Below, piece by piece: positions 20,922 to 33,421 of a stretch of 64,000 bases of DNA. The notes under the pieces are model-generated. The model had not been told where the DNA came from. It saw only the letters and a list, made by a program, of their open reading frames with translations, and did not search any database. The position numbers and the translations under genes were made by a program. The stretch is from Alitta virens (Eukaryota > Annelida > Polychaeta > Phyllodocida > Nereididae): positions 23,918,975 through 23,982,974 of the forward strand of contig OW028580.1 in the NCBI GenBank assembly GCA_932294295.1, given 5' to 3'. Numbering within the stretch: position 1 is the stretch's first letter; every line of letters begins with the position of its first letter.

Positions 20922-23900
20922 TTAACCGTCATCTTCTTTCGGGAGTTCCGCAACAATTGTTATGGGTTGTGCTGTGACAACATTGCCAGTGTTGTCAAGA
21001 GATTTACAATCGATTTGTTTATTTTCATAACCTGCCATTCCATTTTCACAAGCAGCTTGGCTATTTTCACTTCCATGTAATACATTCAAATCAATTTGAG
21101 AGTCTGCCCTGTTCTGCAATAAGAATAAAAAGAATATGACATCTTGAATTTGACAAAATAAGATTGTTCATTAAATTCAAAATTGTTCATTTTATCTATG
21201 TTAAATATAACAATCTTAGATATTTGCAGATGCATATCATGTCTAAAGTCACATAGTGAGAAACAGTAACTTTCTTTGTCAACTGGCAAATAGGCCCCTG
21301 TTGTAATGATGACTGTAATATAAGAATGTCTAAAATGGGCATTGGCATCATATTGGATGGCTCTCTTCTGTCCCTGCTACACCACCTGTTGCCAACTTGT
21401 TTTGCCACTTTCTGAAGTGGCATTTATATATTGCTTTATGATAATTGGAAAATAAAGTTGTTTGTTGCAGCTACTACATGGCCAAATGTGCCACGTGCGT
21501 TTTCCATGAGAAGGATAAACGCATGGAAAACGCATGGTTTTTAGCTAATTATAATGAGGAAAAAACCATGCGTTTTCCGTGCGTTTATCGAAACGCATGG
21601 ATAACGCACGTGGCACAATTGGCCATGTAGATATGGTACAATATTGGTAGTTAGATATGAAAAGAACATCATGTTAATTACAAATTAAAATGTTGCAGAG
21701 TGTCATTAGCAGGTTGCTATGGTGGCCGAGGAGTACACTTCGCGGTCTTGTGGTTTTGTGGACAGTATCCTTCACACCTCGACAGTCCCAATTTTTGCAC
21801 CACGACAGTCCCAATTTCCGCACCACGACAGTCCCTATTTCGTACCACGAAAGTTACCCATTTTCACCCCAAGAAAGTACCAACTTCCCCTCCAAGGAAT
21901 TACCATCTTTCGTAACACGAAAGTTACTAACTTGCCCCCCTAACGACCGGTTTTAGCAAATTAGATGCACTATTAATCCATTAAATGACAAAACAATCTG
22001 TGATTGGTGGTCTGGGAGCCCAAGTTTATGCGCGATTATCTCCAAGTGTGACTTACCTAGAATATTGGTTAATGAGTTATTGGAACTGTGTTTCTTACAC
22101 TCTTAGTTACATGGCCAAATGTGCCACGTGCGTTTTCCATGAGAACGATAAACGCATGGAAAATGCATGGTTTTTGCCTCATTATAATTAGCTAAAAACC
22201 ATGCGTTTCCCATGCGTTTATCTTTCTCATGGAAAACGCACGTGGCACATTTGGCCATGTATAATAATCACATTTCTAGGGTGTTTGATTTACAATTTGA
22301 GTTGAAAACGATGCAAAATGCTACTAAACTCTTTATGTTAGAAAATTGCATTTCGGGTCGTTTTCAACTGAAGATTGTAACAAAACTAAAGCCTGCAGAA
22401 ATATTTCGTTCACACAGCCACTATTCTATAACATCTCCTTTTGAAAGCAGTATTAAACATTATTCCAGGTAAAAAAGAAAATTAGAAATACAGACACGCG
22501 TGATCCCGTGAATTGAATAAAATTGTCCTATTATATGTATACAATTGATTGAAACAGTTTGAATCAAAGTCACTGGACAACATTTGTTATTAATAAGATA
22601 TCAATGAATGGGAGAAGTAATTATAATTCAGGAAATGTTCACATTTACCTCAATATGTATCTTTTATTACGGGGATGTAGGCCAATGCTTTTGCAGTGCA
22701 GTGGCAAATCACTCACTTTTTTTTTCTTTTGGCAATGACAGTTTATTGCAAAGGGTAGGGTTAGCCAGAGCCGACCTACAGCATTAGATGCGATGTACGG
22801 TCGGAACGACTTTTATAGGAATTCTTGGAAGTTGACATTTACGACACATTTTTCTCAATAAACACGTTAGCATACCTTATTTCATCGTTATGTACAGGAG
22901 TACCGCTCTGTTTACTACTTATCACCCATTGCTGCCTAGTTCCACTAAAATCATTAGAGGGCTCCGGCAACATCACAGTGCTAACACAGATTATATAGAT
23001 GCAATGGTGCAGATAAATATGATACTTTAGCTTCATTAGACCCGTAGAACAGTAGAATCGTGTGGAAATGGTTTATTATAACTTTTTTAATTTTGAAATT
23101 GAGAAAACTACGGACTTGACATTTTATTGTCCACTAGAGGGGTTGACAATGGGAGTGGCATTTCTTAGTATTTTCTTTGCCATTGGCACCACCCTCACGT
23201 GACCATCGCAATGGCAGTCATGGATAATCAAGGATAGATGAGTTAAAAAATAGTGCAGAAATCAAGATATTTGGAAGAAATCAACCATATCAGAGCACGA
23301 TACAATAGAAAAAAAGGCATTTCTAAACTTAGAGCAGGTGTATTTTGTGTGGCAAACGTTTATTAAAAGGCTAGTTCCCACACAAGCAAAATTCCATATA
23401 TTTTCATCCAGGACGTTGTAACCCTGTCCTGTGGACAGGGGACTTGTAGCTAGGGTAGGGTTATCAGTTATCATTGTCCTATAATGGTACCTGATGACAC
23501 TGCTAGACCTAGCTAGGCATCATCATTTCGTTTGCATTGGAAGAGGAACTAGTGGGTATCAGTATTGTTCTCTGATGAAATTCGCTTCATCCAGAGCAGA
23601 AATAATTGGTGGAAACACTGTTGTTGACTGTAGGAGGCTGGAATACCTTAGTTTGGTTGGCCTGCACTCTCCACTGACTTCAATCCCATAAATATCTATG
23701 GGATCAGCTGGGTTGTCATATTAAAGGTCATCAACTTGCACCTGTGACCTTTATCTAACCCTTGAGTTCGAGTACACTGGACACCCAATCAGTCTGTAAA
23801 TAGTCTGGTGAGCAATACGATACATCACTGTACAGCTTCGTTTCATGCTCAGAGACACATGACACATTCCAGAGATAATGACATGTTTTCAAAGTGAGCT

Positions 23901-26900
23901 AGCCACTATTATTATTAAATTTTGTATTGATAAGTTGTTTCTGTAAAATAGATCACTGTTGCAAGTTTTTACTAAAATGCACTACTTTAAAGCTGAAAAG
24001 GATGTCATCAAAACATTCTACTATTACTTCCATGTCAATAACTGATCAGTCTATAAGTTAAAGTAAATTCATTGGAAGCCTTACCTCTTCCTCCATACTC
24101 TCATATTCAGCTCTCCTGAGGTAAAAGAAATGCCCTATGATGCTAAACGGTACCATTTGAATGACAAGCATTATATGAGTGATTTCTGAAAAATATAATT
24201 TTCGTAATATCTTTTTACATATACTTACATTTTGTCACGTGGTCAGTTTTACAAATAGAATTTGTGTCAAATAACGCAGTAATTGTAAATAATTGCCACC
24301 TCCAGTAATTCCTTTAGGAAATGTTTTTTTTACCATTTACAAGTTACATCATCTGTCCATGAGGGCATGCACCATATACCCTGATCTGGAAGTTATCTTG
24401 TATACATTTTTGACAAGCAACTTAGTGATACATCCTGTATTTCTGCACCTGTTGGGCTATTTAGGACAGGCAGGGACCATGGCAATGAGATGATGGATGA
24501 AACAGCAATCCAACTTAGGCTCGACCGGGAATCGAAACCAGGGACCCAGTGGTTGGAAGCCCAGCGCGCTAGCACTGAGCTAAGCCCACACGCTTAAATA
24601 AATACAACTTTTAGAAACTTACGAGATGCTCTTGCTGTTGGTGAAAATGGAGGAAGACATGGTATAGCTCCCTGACCTCCCGTTATGTTCATTATCATTC
24701 CGAGCAAATTAGTAGTGACAAGCACTATTTGGATTGAAATAAATTTGGGCTTCAGGTAAAAGTTTGGTAGATGTGGATCTGCCACTAGCATAAGGACCCT
24801 CAAGCCATAGATAGCCAGTGTGTTAGACATGCCCATCATGGTGCGAAGGTAGATTGTGGGGTTGTCGGACTCACCCTGAAATACAAATTAAACATTGAGT
24901 GTGGCTGACTTACTTGTTCACAAGAAAAGGGGAAAAAAACATGAAAAAAAAATAAAACAGAACAAGCACAATAGACAGAAATCATACCAATAAAGTACAC
25001 CAGTACATTTCAGCTACAACAAAGGGTGCCCAAAAAATAACTTTTTTATTTCGTATCGCATACCCCCTAAAAAATGTTCTGTCATATACAAAAAAAAACA
25101 TGCCTAGTATACGTTACTATATAAAAAAAATGGCTTGCTTGACAAGTCGTAGACATAGCACAATCTTGTACTTTTCTGAATCCTAAGAAGTGGGTCTATC
25201 AAATATTTTAACTACATGTTTCATGTTGGTTATGTGACTTTTAAGGTCAAAGGTCAATGTCATGGTGGGAATCAGGGTTAAATGTCCAAAATCTTCTTTT
25301 TTTTATATAAGAACATTTTTATATACTTTCTGTGTAGCACTTAATACCTGTTTCCATGTAAACAGTTATTCATCAGTAACTTGACATACTCTAAATTTGG
25401 TTTAGATATTTAGGTTGTCTTGGTATCCATGGCAACCAAGTTCAAATGATCATAAAAAATTAAATGTCCTTCACAACGTAGCCAAATTGGAAATCCTATT
25501 TAGCCAGATATGCGATTCCACTCTTCCTGCAGCTTCCTGTGATTTATCTTATGAAAATGTCCAACTTGCAGAAATATTTTAGTCAGGTGACTTTCAAGGT
25601 CAAAGGTACAGGTCATGATGAAAGTGAGCTTAAAGGCCCAAATCTGGTCAATTTTTGCAGTGGAAAAAGCCATTAAATCCTACCTAATACTACGATGATA
25701 GTCAGTTTCTATTAACATTGGTTCTTGAGAAACGTGATTTAGTCCAGGCTTGTTTTACAAATACAGTTTGAATTGGTAATCATGGCAACCAGGCTGGAAT
25801 CGTCAAAATTAAAACTAAGATGCATGGCACTGTTCTACAATTTGGAGAGATATTAGGTGCCTGATAAGCACTTTTAGAGGACAAGAATGGTCTGAAACTT
25901 GGTAATTTATTTGTTTTTTATAAATAAAACTAAGGAAAATAACCATGTTCTCACTTAGGTGAGATTTGACTGCCTGTTATGCAATTTCACAAGGCCAAGG
26001 TAGCTATATTTATATCTATATTTCTGTATTTGGTTTATATACATAGGATTATTTTGGTCATGTGACTATGGGGTTAAAAATCTAGGTAATGGCATATTTC
26101 AGCAACATTAATAATGAGAAACATACCAATAAAGTACACCAGTACATCTTAGCTACATTAATAATAAGAAACTGTACCCAAAAAGTACACCAGTACATTT
26201 TAACTACATTAATAAATACATCTATCGATCAGCAAGTTGATTTCTTTTTTTTCTTTTTTCTTTTTTTTACCCATAATGTTTTCTATTTTTGCCAATGTAA
26301 TTTATGCTTTTATAAATCATAATTAACTTAGGTTACAAGATCGCCAGGAAATCAAAATTGTAAAAATAGTAAAAAGTGATTTGATAATGGTTTGAAGTTA
26401 TAATTTCAATAGTAGATCTCACCGAACCAGGATTATAAAAACCGTTCATCCACAAAACTGCAGCCAGTAATGATATTCCTGGTCGTACCAATGTAACTTG
26501 AAGTATTAGCAAAGGAAAGATTAGAAAGATGTAGCATAAAGTGCTTTATTGGAAATAGATATATTAGACATACTTAAATGAATATCATCATTATAACCAT
26601 GCATTGTCAGTTTTTATAAAGGTATGACACAGAAAATGTATATATGGAGAGTAAAATATTTACTTATGCGGGGCTATTGCAACATAATGAATTATCATTA
26701 GCTTAAGAAGGTAAATAGAGAGTGTTGCGAATTATCTTTAACTTACTCCGAAAATGGGGTTGGTGGAAGACAGACAAAACAGCAAGGTTTTGGACGACGT
26801 GAAACCTCCACACCATTTAGTTTCTGAAACATCTTTTTCAAACCCCCGAAATAATCCGGAACAAGATGAAGAAAGGTATACAGTACAAATGATAAATACC

Positions 26901-28993
26901 TGAAAATGTGAAAAATTCCTAATTTTGATTTGCGTGTATGTTGTGCCACATTGTTGTGGTTCATAGTACAAGTTAAACACCAAAGAAAGCATCGTCTTGG
27001 CAAGTATATCTTATACATTGTTACGAAAATGAGTATATACAAATTAAACGTAACTTCAAGATTATTTGATAGTGTCAAGAATGATCAGTTAGGTCATTTT
27101 TGACATCGGACATTATGACAATTTTTCAATAGTCAAAGACCTGATAGTACAAAGGCTATAACATTTAGTTTATTAACGCATTGAGCATATTGTTGAGACA
27201 TAGACCACTAGAATGATCCATTGGACACATGGGGGGGGGGGGGCATGGAGGGGATACATACTTAAATGTAAATTTTTATGATTTTGTGGTTCTCATATGT
27301 TTCATCCCCCCCTCCCTCCCCCTGGCTAAAAAAAACAATGTCAGATATCAACGGTATACTCACGATGATGAGAGTAGCTCCATAAGAGTCACACTTCGAG
27401 GAACGAATAAGCTTAATAACGATGTAATGGAACACACCTAGAAAAGGAGATATGAATAATTAGAGTACAAAGCACACATTTAAATGTTCCTGCTAGTTCT
27501 TTGTATTACTGCCGAATGCAATGCCCCCCCCCCCCCCCTACCTGGATTTGCCAGTGTACTGATTAAAGTGAACTACTGGTTGGATTAAAAAAAAATGTCA
27601 AAGAAGATCAGTGTATCTGGGAAAAGTCAAAATGTCTAAAAGGTCTTTGATTTTACTGATATTCTTGAGTAATTCCCGAATTGTGATTGAATTTAAAATG
27701 ATTTAATGTGCATGATGTAAAAGAAACAAAATATGCACTTATTCTAATTCTGTTATTACACAACACAATTAGCAAAATAAAACGAATCCCAATAGTCCAA
27801 CAGATAAAATGTTTAACAAATGATACTTGCCGGGTACAAAGAGAGGACGATCATGGTTTTCCTTCTTCGATGCATATTGTGCAAGTAATATTTGTTCATG
27901 AAAAGAAGTTCTCTGATAAAAACAGCAAAGCAAAAAGCTGCACAACAACAACAGAATGGGAAGATAAAGTAGTCATGATCTCTCATATCTGAAAGTAAAA
28001 AATGTATTCCTCATAAAAGAAGTTCTTAATTATAATGGATTTTGTTGGTAGGGGGGAGTGTACCTACTACCCCACTGAAGTACACAAAATTAATGTCGAC
28101 GTTACAGCCAATTTCACAGACTTGGCAACAAATCTCATATGATATATACTTGGAAGCTATGCTCCAGATGACGTCATGTGAATGCAGGACTCCCATTAGC
28201 TAAAGCAGTCACTCAACCAATGGGATTCCTACACTCACTTGACGTCCTCTGGAGTTTAGCTTTCAAGTAAGATCTCGTGCACGTTTTATGTACAATTTTC
28301 ACTGAATTCCCTGACACCTACCTTATTTCACATAAAATGATAGAATATAATTCAATTATATAATTGCAAATTTATCAATTAGCTGAAATTGAAATATTAT
28401 GAAATAAACATATACAACTGCAATTCATTAATTACCACAAATGAAATGAAATAATTTCACTAGCAATAATCATATTCAAACAGTATGAAGCAGATCTTCA
28501 AAAAGCTGTCCTTAATTAACTGTGTGGTCTCATGGGACAAAATGCATCTAATGGATGAGTCAGCAATGAAAGCTTTGGATAACCTGGCCATGGATTTTTG
28601 TTATTCTTTATTTTCAATTAAAACCAAATTCAGCATTAGGCCTATGTCTTTAAATGCACAAGATCCAAGGCATAATGAATACAGCCTATACAGGTAACAA
28701 GCAATGTTTTAAGTGACTTTTAATGGCATTTAATGAATGAATCCCACAATAAAAACAAATGAAACTTTACATTTGATCCAAAAATTTCACATTAGTGGAT
28801 GAACTATTATTAATTAAAAAATATATTTCCATACCATATTGAGCAAATCTGACAAATTTCTTAGCAACATATTTAATTTAAAGGTAGAAATGTAACTAGT
28901 ATACTTACTTCTGAACAATTCCTGACTGGATGGTCCTAAATTGGTGTTTGAACATGGGTCCACAGGTTCGCACGTTGGTGTTAGTCGAGACAT
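20922..28993 (-). CDS. Organic solute transporter alpha-like protein (SLC51A family), tandem copy A
   Basis: Eight coding exons on the minus strand: 28,909-28,993 (ATG), 27,831-27,988, 27,364-27,437, 26,747-26,899, 26,423-26,543, 24,623-24,875, 24,085-24,185 and 20,922-21,113 (stop TAA). They sum to 1,137 bases, 378 residues, with every junction in frame. Family evidence: LFVPRSVTLMELL, FLHLVPDYFGG, a Cys-containing loop (RRPKPCCFVCLPPTP), LVRPGISLL, LKPKFISIQIV and the signature GGQGAIPCLPPFSPTARASQ. About seven membrane segments are expected. Known family members pair with OST-beta to move bile acids and steroids across the plasma membrane; no beta subunit is seen here. The last exon is a long polar tail (QIDLNVLHGSEN, IVAELPKEDDG). 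Intron 2 uses a GC donor (CCG then gcaagt). The 5' edge of exon 5 (26,543) rests on a weak acceptor chosen for phase. Confidence 0.9.
21477..21627. mobile_element. CATGGCC palindromic MITE, 151 bp
   Basis: The two halves are near-perfect inverted copies, beginning CATGGCCAAATGTGCCACGT and ending in its complement, with TA on each side (21,475-21,476 and 21,628-21,629). The arms contain CACGTG and repeated aaacgcatgg words. It lies in the last intron of OST-alpha copy A, about 480 bases from the copy at 22,110. No coding capacity. Confidence 0.85.
21717..21945 (+). repeat. Solo arm of foldback-like family 1
   Basis: It starts ctatggtggccgaggagtaca, as does the left end of the element at 31,621. 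It continues with degenerate units of about 21-22 bases (cgacagtcccaatttttgcac, repeated three times, then cacgaaagttaccc-type units). No inverted partner arm follows within the next several hundred bases, so this is a solo or truncated copy. It lies in the last intron of OST-alpha copy A. Confidence 0.7.
22110..22259. mobile_element. CATGGCC palindromic MITE, 150 bp
   Basis: Same family and near-perfect palindrome as 21,477-21,627, flanked by TA (22,108-22,109 and 22,260-22,261). The arms of this copy are only slightly diverged from each other, suggesting fairly recent spread or gene conversion. Confidence 0.85.
22262..24084. other. Remainder of last intron of OST-alpha copy A
   Basis: No exon, RNA or clear element was recognised between 22,262 and the exon edge at 24,085. 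Confidence 0.4.
24411..24592 (-). mobile_element. tRNA-headed SINE, family 1, minus-strand copy
   Basis: On the minus strand a tRNA-like head carries A box ttagctcagtgc (plus 24,572-24,583), an anticodon-loop-like cttccaa, and B box ggtttcgattcccg (plus 24,526-24,539). It is followed by the same body as the 32.47-kb copy (cctaagttggat, ctgtttcatcc, cattgccatggtccctgcc, ggtgcagaaatacagga). The head starts about 31 bases downstream of the donor of exon 24,623-24,875 of OST-alpha copy A. Confidence 0.8.
25000..26400. other. Intron 5 of OST-alpha copy A, repeat-rich
   Basis: It contains several ggtcaaaggtcaatgtcat-type words and gtatccatggcaacc blocks common to dispersed repeats. At 26,104-26,220 a unit of about 53 bases (acattaataat... 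caaaaagtacaccagtacat) is repeated in tandem; a related unit appears near 24,990. No gene was recognised. Confidence 0.5.
27231..27243. repeat. 13-base G tract
   Basis: Run of G in the intron after exon 27,364-27,437 of OST-alpha copy A. A 15-base C run (27,524-27,538) lies on the other side of the exon. Confidence 0.9.
28148..28268. mobile_element. Hairpin (MITE-like) element with a CRE-like core
   Basis: The arm at 28,148-28,200 and its inverted partner at 28,217-28,268 match over about 50 bases (acttggaagctatgctcca, gacgtcatgtga, tcccatt). The left arm contains the palindrome TGACGTCA. A related arm is at 18,244-18,310. It lies in intron 1 of OST-alpha copy A. No coding capacity. Confidence 0.75.
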
Positions 28994-31540
28994 CGTTGAT
29001 GCTATAATTATCTCAGAATTACTGTCAACCAAAACTTCAGGATGACAGAATCCTTTTTCTAAATACTCAGTGAAATGAAAAACTATCCATGCGATATGAA
29101 AATATTAGTGATATATGAATTTTGCAGCTAGAAGTTTCTAAGATGTGCTACATGTTTCTCGATTCAAAGAAATGTTAAATTTCTCAGATGTAGTGACAGT
29201 AATGATTCACAGATCTCAAATAAATAAAAATTTCAAAGTTACATTTTTATTTGAAGGATTGCTGGAGTGGTCTAGATAAGGCATCTGCCAGGCCAGACAA
29301 ATGTGTGTAATAACCAACTGCATGAAATAAAATGTTTGGAATACATTATGTTAAATCCTGGGTGGTGACAAATAAAGAAAAAGACTGAGTTACAAAATAA
29401 ATAAAAAATTGTATAACCGATGTATACTATTTACTAAAAAAATATAAAAAAACTACTCTAAATTTTAATGTTCTCAAACTATGTATATAATTCACGAAAT
29501 TTTAACTCCACCTTTTAACAATAACTTTCAGATTTGAGCCCAAATATTTCTTCTTCATTACTTACTACAATTGACAATCCATACGTTGTAAAACTGGATA
29601 GAATACTGGTAGTGTTTGTAAAACAGTGATACTTTTTGTCTTGGCCTTTCTCCATTTTCATGTTACACCTTGGGTCACTATTCAGGAGATGACATTGATT
29701 TTAAGAGCTGAATGACTAAGGCATGCAAACGTAAACAAAACGAGATAAAACCACCCAGGACATGCCATTGTTTTGTTATTAAAAAGGCCAAGAATGTCAA
29801 CAGACTATAAGGAGATAGTATGAGAACATTGAAAGTTAAAAAAAAAAAGTGAAGTTGATATTAATAAAGACATAGGGTTCAAATATAAGTGGTACCATAT
29901 TCAATCATGCCGTTGATCAATAAAAAGGTAGGGTGTATAATGCGTACTTCTTTGCCTAACTGCATGGGTACTTTTATTACCTATTTATTTCTCAAATCCT
30001 TTATACATGAGACGTATCTCCAAATAATGTTTTTGATTCAAAATTCCGGATCATTCAATTCAATTAAATACCAAAAAAGGATAGTCCAGGAAACTAGCAG
30101 TCTGGGAGCTACTGGGGAAAGGGAGGGGGGCCAGGGAGGGAGGGGGGTTGGAGGGAATATGGAATCTGTAAAACTCTTTGAGCACACTTGGAGTTTCAAA
30201 CATAGATAGGTTTTTTCAGCCCATGTATAAGGCATTTTCAAAAAGTCACGTTTGTCAACAATGTCGATTTTAAGAATAATCCCAATTTCGACAAAATCTG
30301 TTCAGGCAAAGCTGTAGGCAATGTATTTCTCTGCCTCCGTGTGTAATAATAACAAAGCTGACTTAATTATCCTAAATAAGAAAATGTTTGCGACGATGTC
30401 ACACTAAAAAGGTTTTGATGGTCACGCTGTCCTCAAAATTATCAACAGAGCAGTGAATCGGCGGGGATGACGTCACAAGCCATTCCTCATAAATTAACAA
30501 GTTGTGGCATCATGGAACCATAATCTGACTATCCTGATGTGTTAAACACTTCAATTGTAGCATCAACACATAGTTACATGCCTAGAAAACGCATTAATCA
30601 TCATTTTAGCATTCCATTTTGTTTACTTCCTCATGACACAACGTAGTGGTAGCACGTGCACGCGTGAATGTTAGAGATTACGTTTGAAAAAGCCAATAAC
30701 TGTCAATGTATACAGTTTACAAAAATTTTCATATTTAATTTTCCAAAAATAATAGAGACTATATTTTCACAGATGGCGCTGCAGTGACGTGACAGGTGCG
30801 CCACCATGCAAGCATTTAATAACCTGGAAATTACTTTTTAAAGCTGTTAAATGTTAATCATCACTAATATACCTTTATTTGAAGATATATTATATCGAAC
30901 TGAAATGAAACTAAGTCCCAATTCTTCATCGAAAACTTAGTTCAACTTTGTTTTCTCTTGAACACTTTCGACGCAGTGACTTAAACAGACGATTTGTACG
31001 ACGTCAAAAAACCACTTTCGGAAGTCTCGATTTGGGTGTAAGCCCAAAACTTTATCAAAGCGCAAGTTAAAACTGTTTTGGCAGGATTTCCCTCAAGCTG
31101 CTTGCAGCGCCTCCACTCCTCCGTCATTCCATGCACCCCAACTTGCACCCCCCCCCCCCCCCCTTGTGAGCAAGTTGGATTTCCCTATGATGTGAAACTG
31201 CACTAGTATGGGAGATGGATGTAAACTTGGCACCTTAATGTTTTCTGGTTTATAAGTGAAAATCTTATATGATAACTTTCTACTTTTGCTGGCCCATAAT
31301 GTTGCTTTATACACTTAAAAACATAATAAATCAAACTATTCTTTAATTTATGGCTTTAATTCTTACAAACTTGCCATGTGCATCATCCGTGCATGTGACT
31401 AAATTTAATTAAGTGATTTGTGAAATTAGGTGATTTGTGATAAATTGGTTATTGTTGTTTTGTATTTGAAGGCCTCACTTGTAACACATTTTGTACAAGT
31501 GGAATAAACAATCTGAATCTGAATCAATCTGCACTTTCCA
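28994..31540. other. Intergenic DNA upstream of OST-alpha copy A
   Basis: No gene was recognised. An acceptor-like ttggttgacag at about 29,021-29,031 could mean a 5' UTR intron. A C tract of 16 bases is at 31,148-31,163. The likely promoter cannot be placed by eye. Confidence 0.4.

Positions 31541-31584
<44 letters not shown>
31541..31584. repeat. (TATC)n microsatellite
   Basis: About eleven uninterrupted TATC units. Confidence 0.95.
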
Positions 31585-31620
31585 CACACATCCATCCACA
31601 CATCCATCTATCTGAATCTA

Positions 31621-32365
31621 GATTGTGGTGGCCGAGGAGTACATTTTCTGGTGCGAAGCTTCACCCCCCAACAGTGGAGGCTTTGCCCCCCGACAGTACG
31701 AACTTTCTCACCACGAAATATACATTCGCACCACGAAATACCTTCGCACTACGAGACAGTGATAGTAGTATCGTAACACGACATTCAGCTCATTAAAGTG
31801 TTGACCCCTAACAGCGATGGTTCCGCACCATGAAAGAGAATAAGATAAGAGGGCCTTCAGTCTTCCCTCCTCCCCCCTTCCAAACCAAGGGGATTTGGGT
31901 GGGGCCAGTCAAATTTGCGGGCAAGCTTGGCGCCCCCTTCGTTAAAAGTTTTTTGTCATTTGCGTAATGGCTTAAAAACTGATTTTTTAAAAAAAAAGAA
32001 GTATCCTAATGGTTATGATTAATACTGCATCTACACCATTACCCTTTGCAGGATAGATGTATCTATAATAGGGGCATCAGTGGATATGCATAACATCTCT
32101 GTGCCTTTAGTATCTATGAAGCTAATTGGCTAAAACCATCAGTGAGGGGGGTAGGTTGGCAGATTCGTGGCACGAAAGTAACTTTGTTTGGTGCGAAGTT
32201 GGTACTATCATGGTACTTGGGTATATATACTTTTGTAGGTCAAAGGTGGGTAACTTTCGTAGCACAATATTGGAACTGTCATGGTGCAACAGTTGGGAAT
32301 GTCGTTGTACGAAACTTAGTGTTTCCCCACGAAACCACGAAATGAACTGTTTGGCCACCACAATC
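31621..32365. mobile_element. Foldback-like element, family 1
   Basis: The ends are perfect inverted 13-mers: GATTGTGGTGGCC at 31,621-31,633 and its complement at 32,353-32,365. Next to each end are arms made of degenerate 17-22 base units: left ttcgcaccacgaaata-type (to about 31,760); right, read in reverse, acgacattcccaactgttgc and gttaccc-type (about 32,140-32,350). The middle is AT-rich with no ORF of note. Terminal inverted arms built from short tandem repeats are the hallmark of foldback elements, but I cannot assign a superfamily. Confidence 0.7.
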
Positions 32366-32467
32366 ATGACCATGTTTGTTGTGGCAAGATTTATCAGTGA
32401 GCCCTTGAAAGTTCCCAAGTTCAGCCAAATATTTCTGTATCTCTACAGGTCTAATATAATTGGAGGT

Positions 32468-32640
32468 GGGGACTTAGCTGAGTGGTAGCATGCTGGGCTT
32501 CCAACCACTGGTTCCCGGGTTCAATTCCTGGTCTAGCCTAAGTTGGATGGCTGTTTCATCCTTTATCTTATTGCCATGGTCCCTGCCTGTCCTAATTACC
32601 CCAAAAAGGTGCAGGGTGTAAATCCCTAATCTACCCACCC
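32468..32640 (+). mobile_element. tRNA-headed SINE, family 1, plus-strand copy
   Basis: A box ttagctgagtgg (about 32,474-32,485), anticodon-loop-like cttccaa as in tRNA-Gly(TCC), and B box gggttcaattcc (about 32,517-32,528) are followed by the family body (cctaagttggatggctgttt, cattgccatggtccctgcc). The acceptor-stem bases do not pair well, so it is not a functional tRNA gene. Confidence 0.8.
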
Positions 32641-33417
32641 ACCTGTGTGCAATGCATCCCAGGAAATTCTGGGTCAGTGGCTGAACTGAGCAGTGTAATA
32701 TTAAAAAACACAAACAATAATGATTTATGATTATGATAAAAACATGATATAAAAACAACGATTAACAATAGGGTGTAGGCACTCCCCCTACCAGTGAAAT
32801 ACAAACGTTTTATAGCACTTCCACTTTCACGATATAATCCTGTTGCAGACATTGTGAAAAAAAAAATATATATATATATCTATATATATGGTTTGGAAGC
32901 ACTGATGGATCGGTCTACTCCCATACGTACTCGCTTAATTATTTGAGAAAAAAAAAACAGATTTCTTTGAGGTGGCCATCTTGGATTTGTGCTATATTTC
33001 AGGATGTTCCACTACTTTGATTTTCCATGATTTTGGGGGTTTCTTGAGGCAATCTGGGATCAAATGACAGTGAAATCATTTCTGTTGCAATTTGTTCCAG
33101 GTCACTTCATGTATTGCCTAGACTATTTGTGAAGTCACATCATGGCTGGTATTTAATCTCATATGCATGCAAGTAATAACACAGCTACTATGTAAGGATA
33201 GCTATAGTCATATACTCTTTATGAGGAGTAGATATATCTACTGTTTGCCAGAAAACTAGAAACTCCTATAGGGGCTGCCACAAAATATGAAAGGCACAGG
33301 AAATATCAAAGGCATCAGACTTAGTATCTCGCGAATGTGTATCATATGTGTCCTCTAATGATTAGGGAAAATACCACAGAAACAACTTTCTATCATGGCA
33401 GCCAGTGGGCTACGGAG
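32641..33417. other. Intergenic DNA, nothing recognised
   Basis: AT-rich with a short (TA)n stretch near 32,868-32,888. No gene or element ends were found. Confidence 0.4.
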
Positions 33418-33421
33418 CTTC

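Noticed and set aside
21690..21956. Three overlapping Pro/Ser-rich plus-strand reading frames
   Set aside because: All three frames are open because of the short tandem units of the foldback arm; no start context or homology.
24526..24583. Candidate tRNA gene on the minus strand (A and B boxes, cttccaa loop)
   Set aside because: The same downstream body follows the head at 32,468 and the tail is found alone at 8,483; the stems pair poorly. It is a SINE head, not a tRNA gene.
27229..27441. 70-residue plus-strand reading frame
   Set aside because: It is antisense to OST-alpha exon 27,364-27,437 and starts in a G tract.
27831..27988. One-base frameshift at the end of exon 2 of OST-alpha copy A
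   Set aside because: On first reading the junction seemed out of frame. Recounting shows the exon is 158 bases, the same as in copy B, and the GC donor leaves the frame intact.
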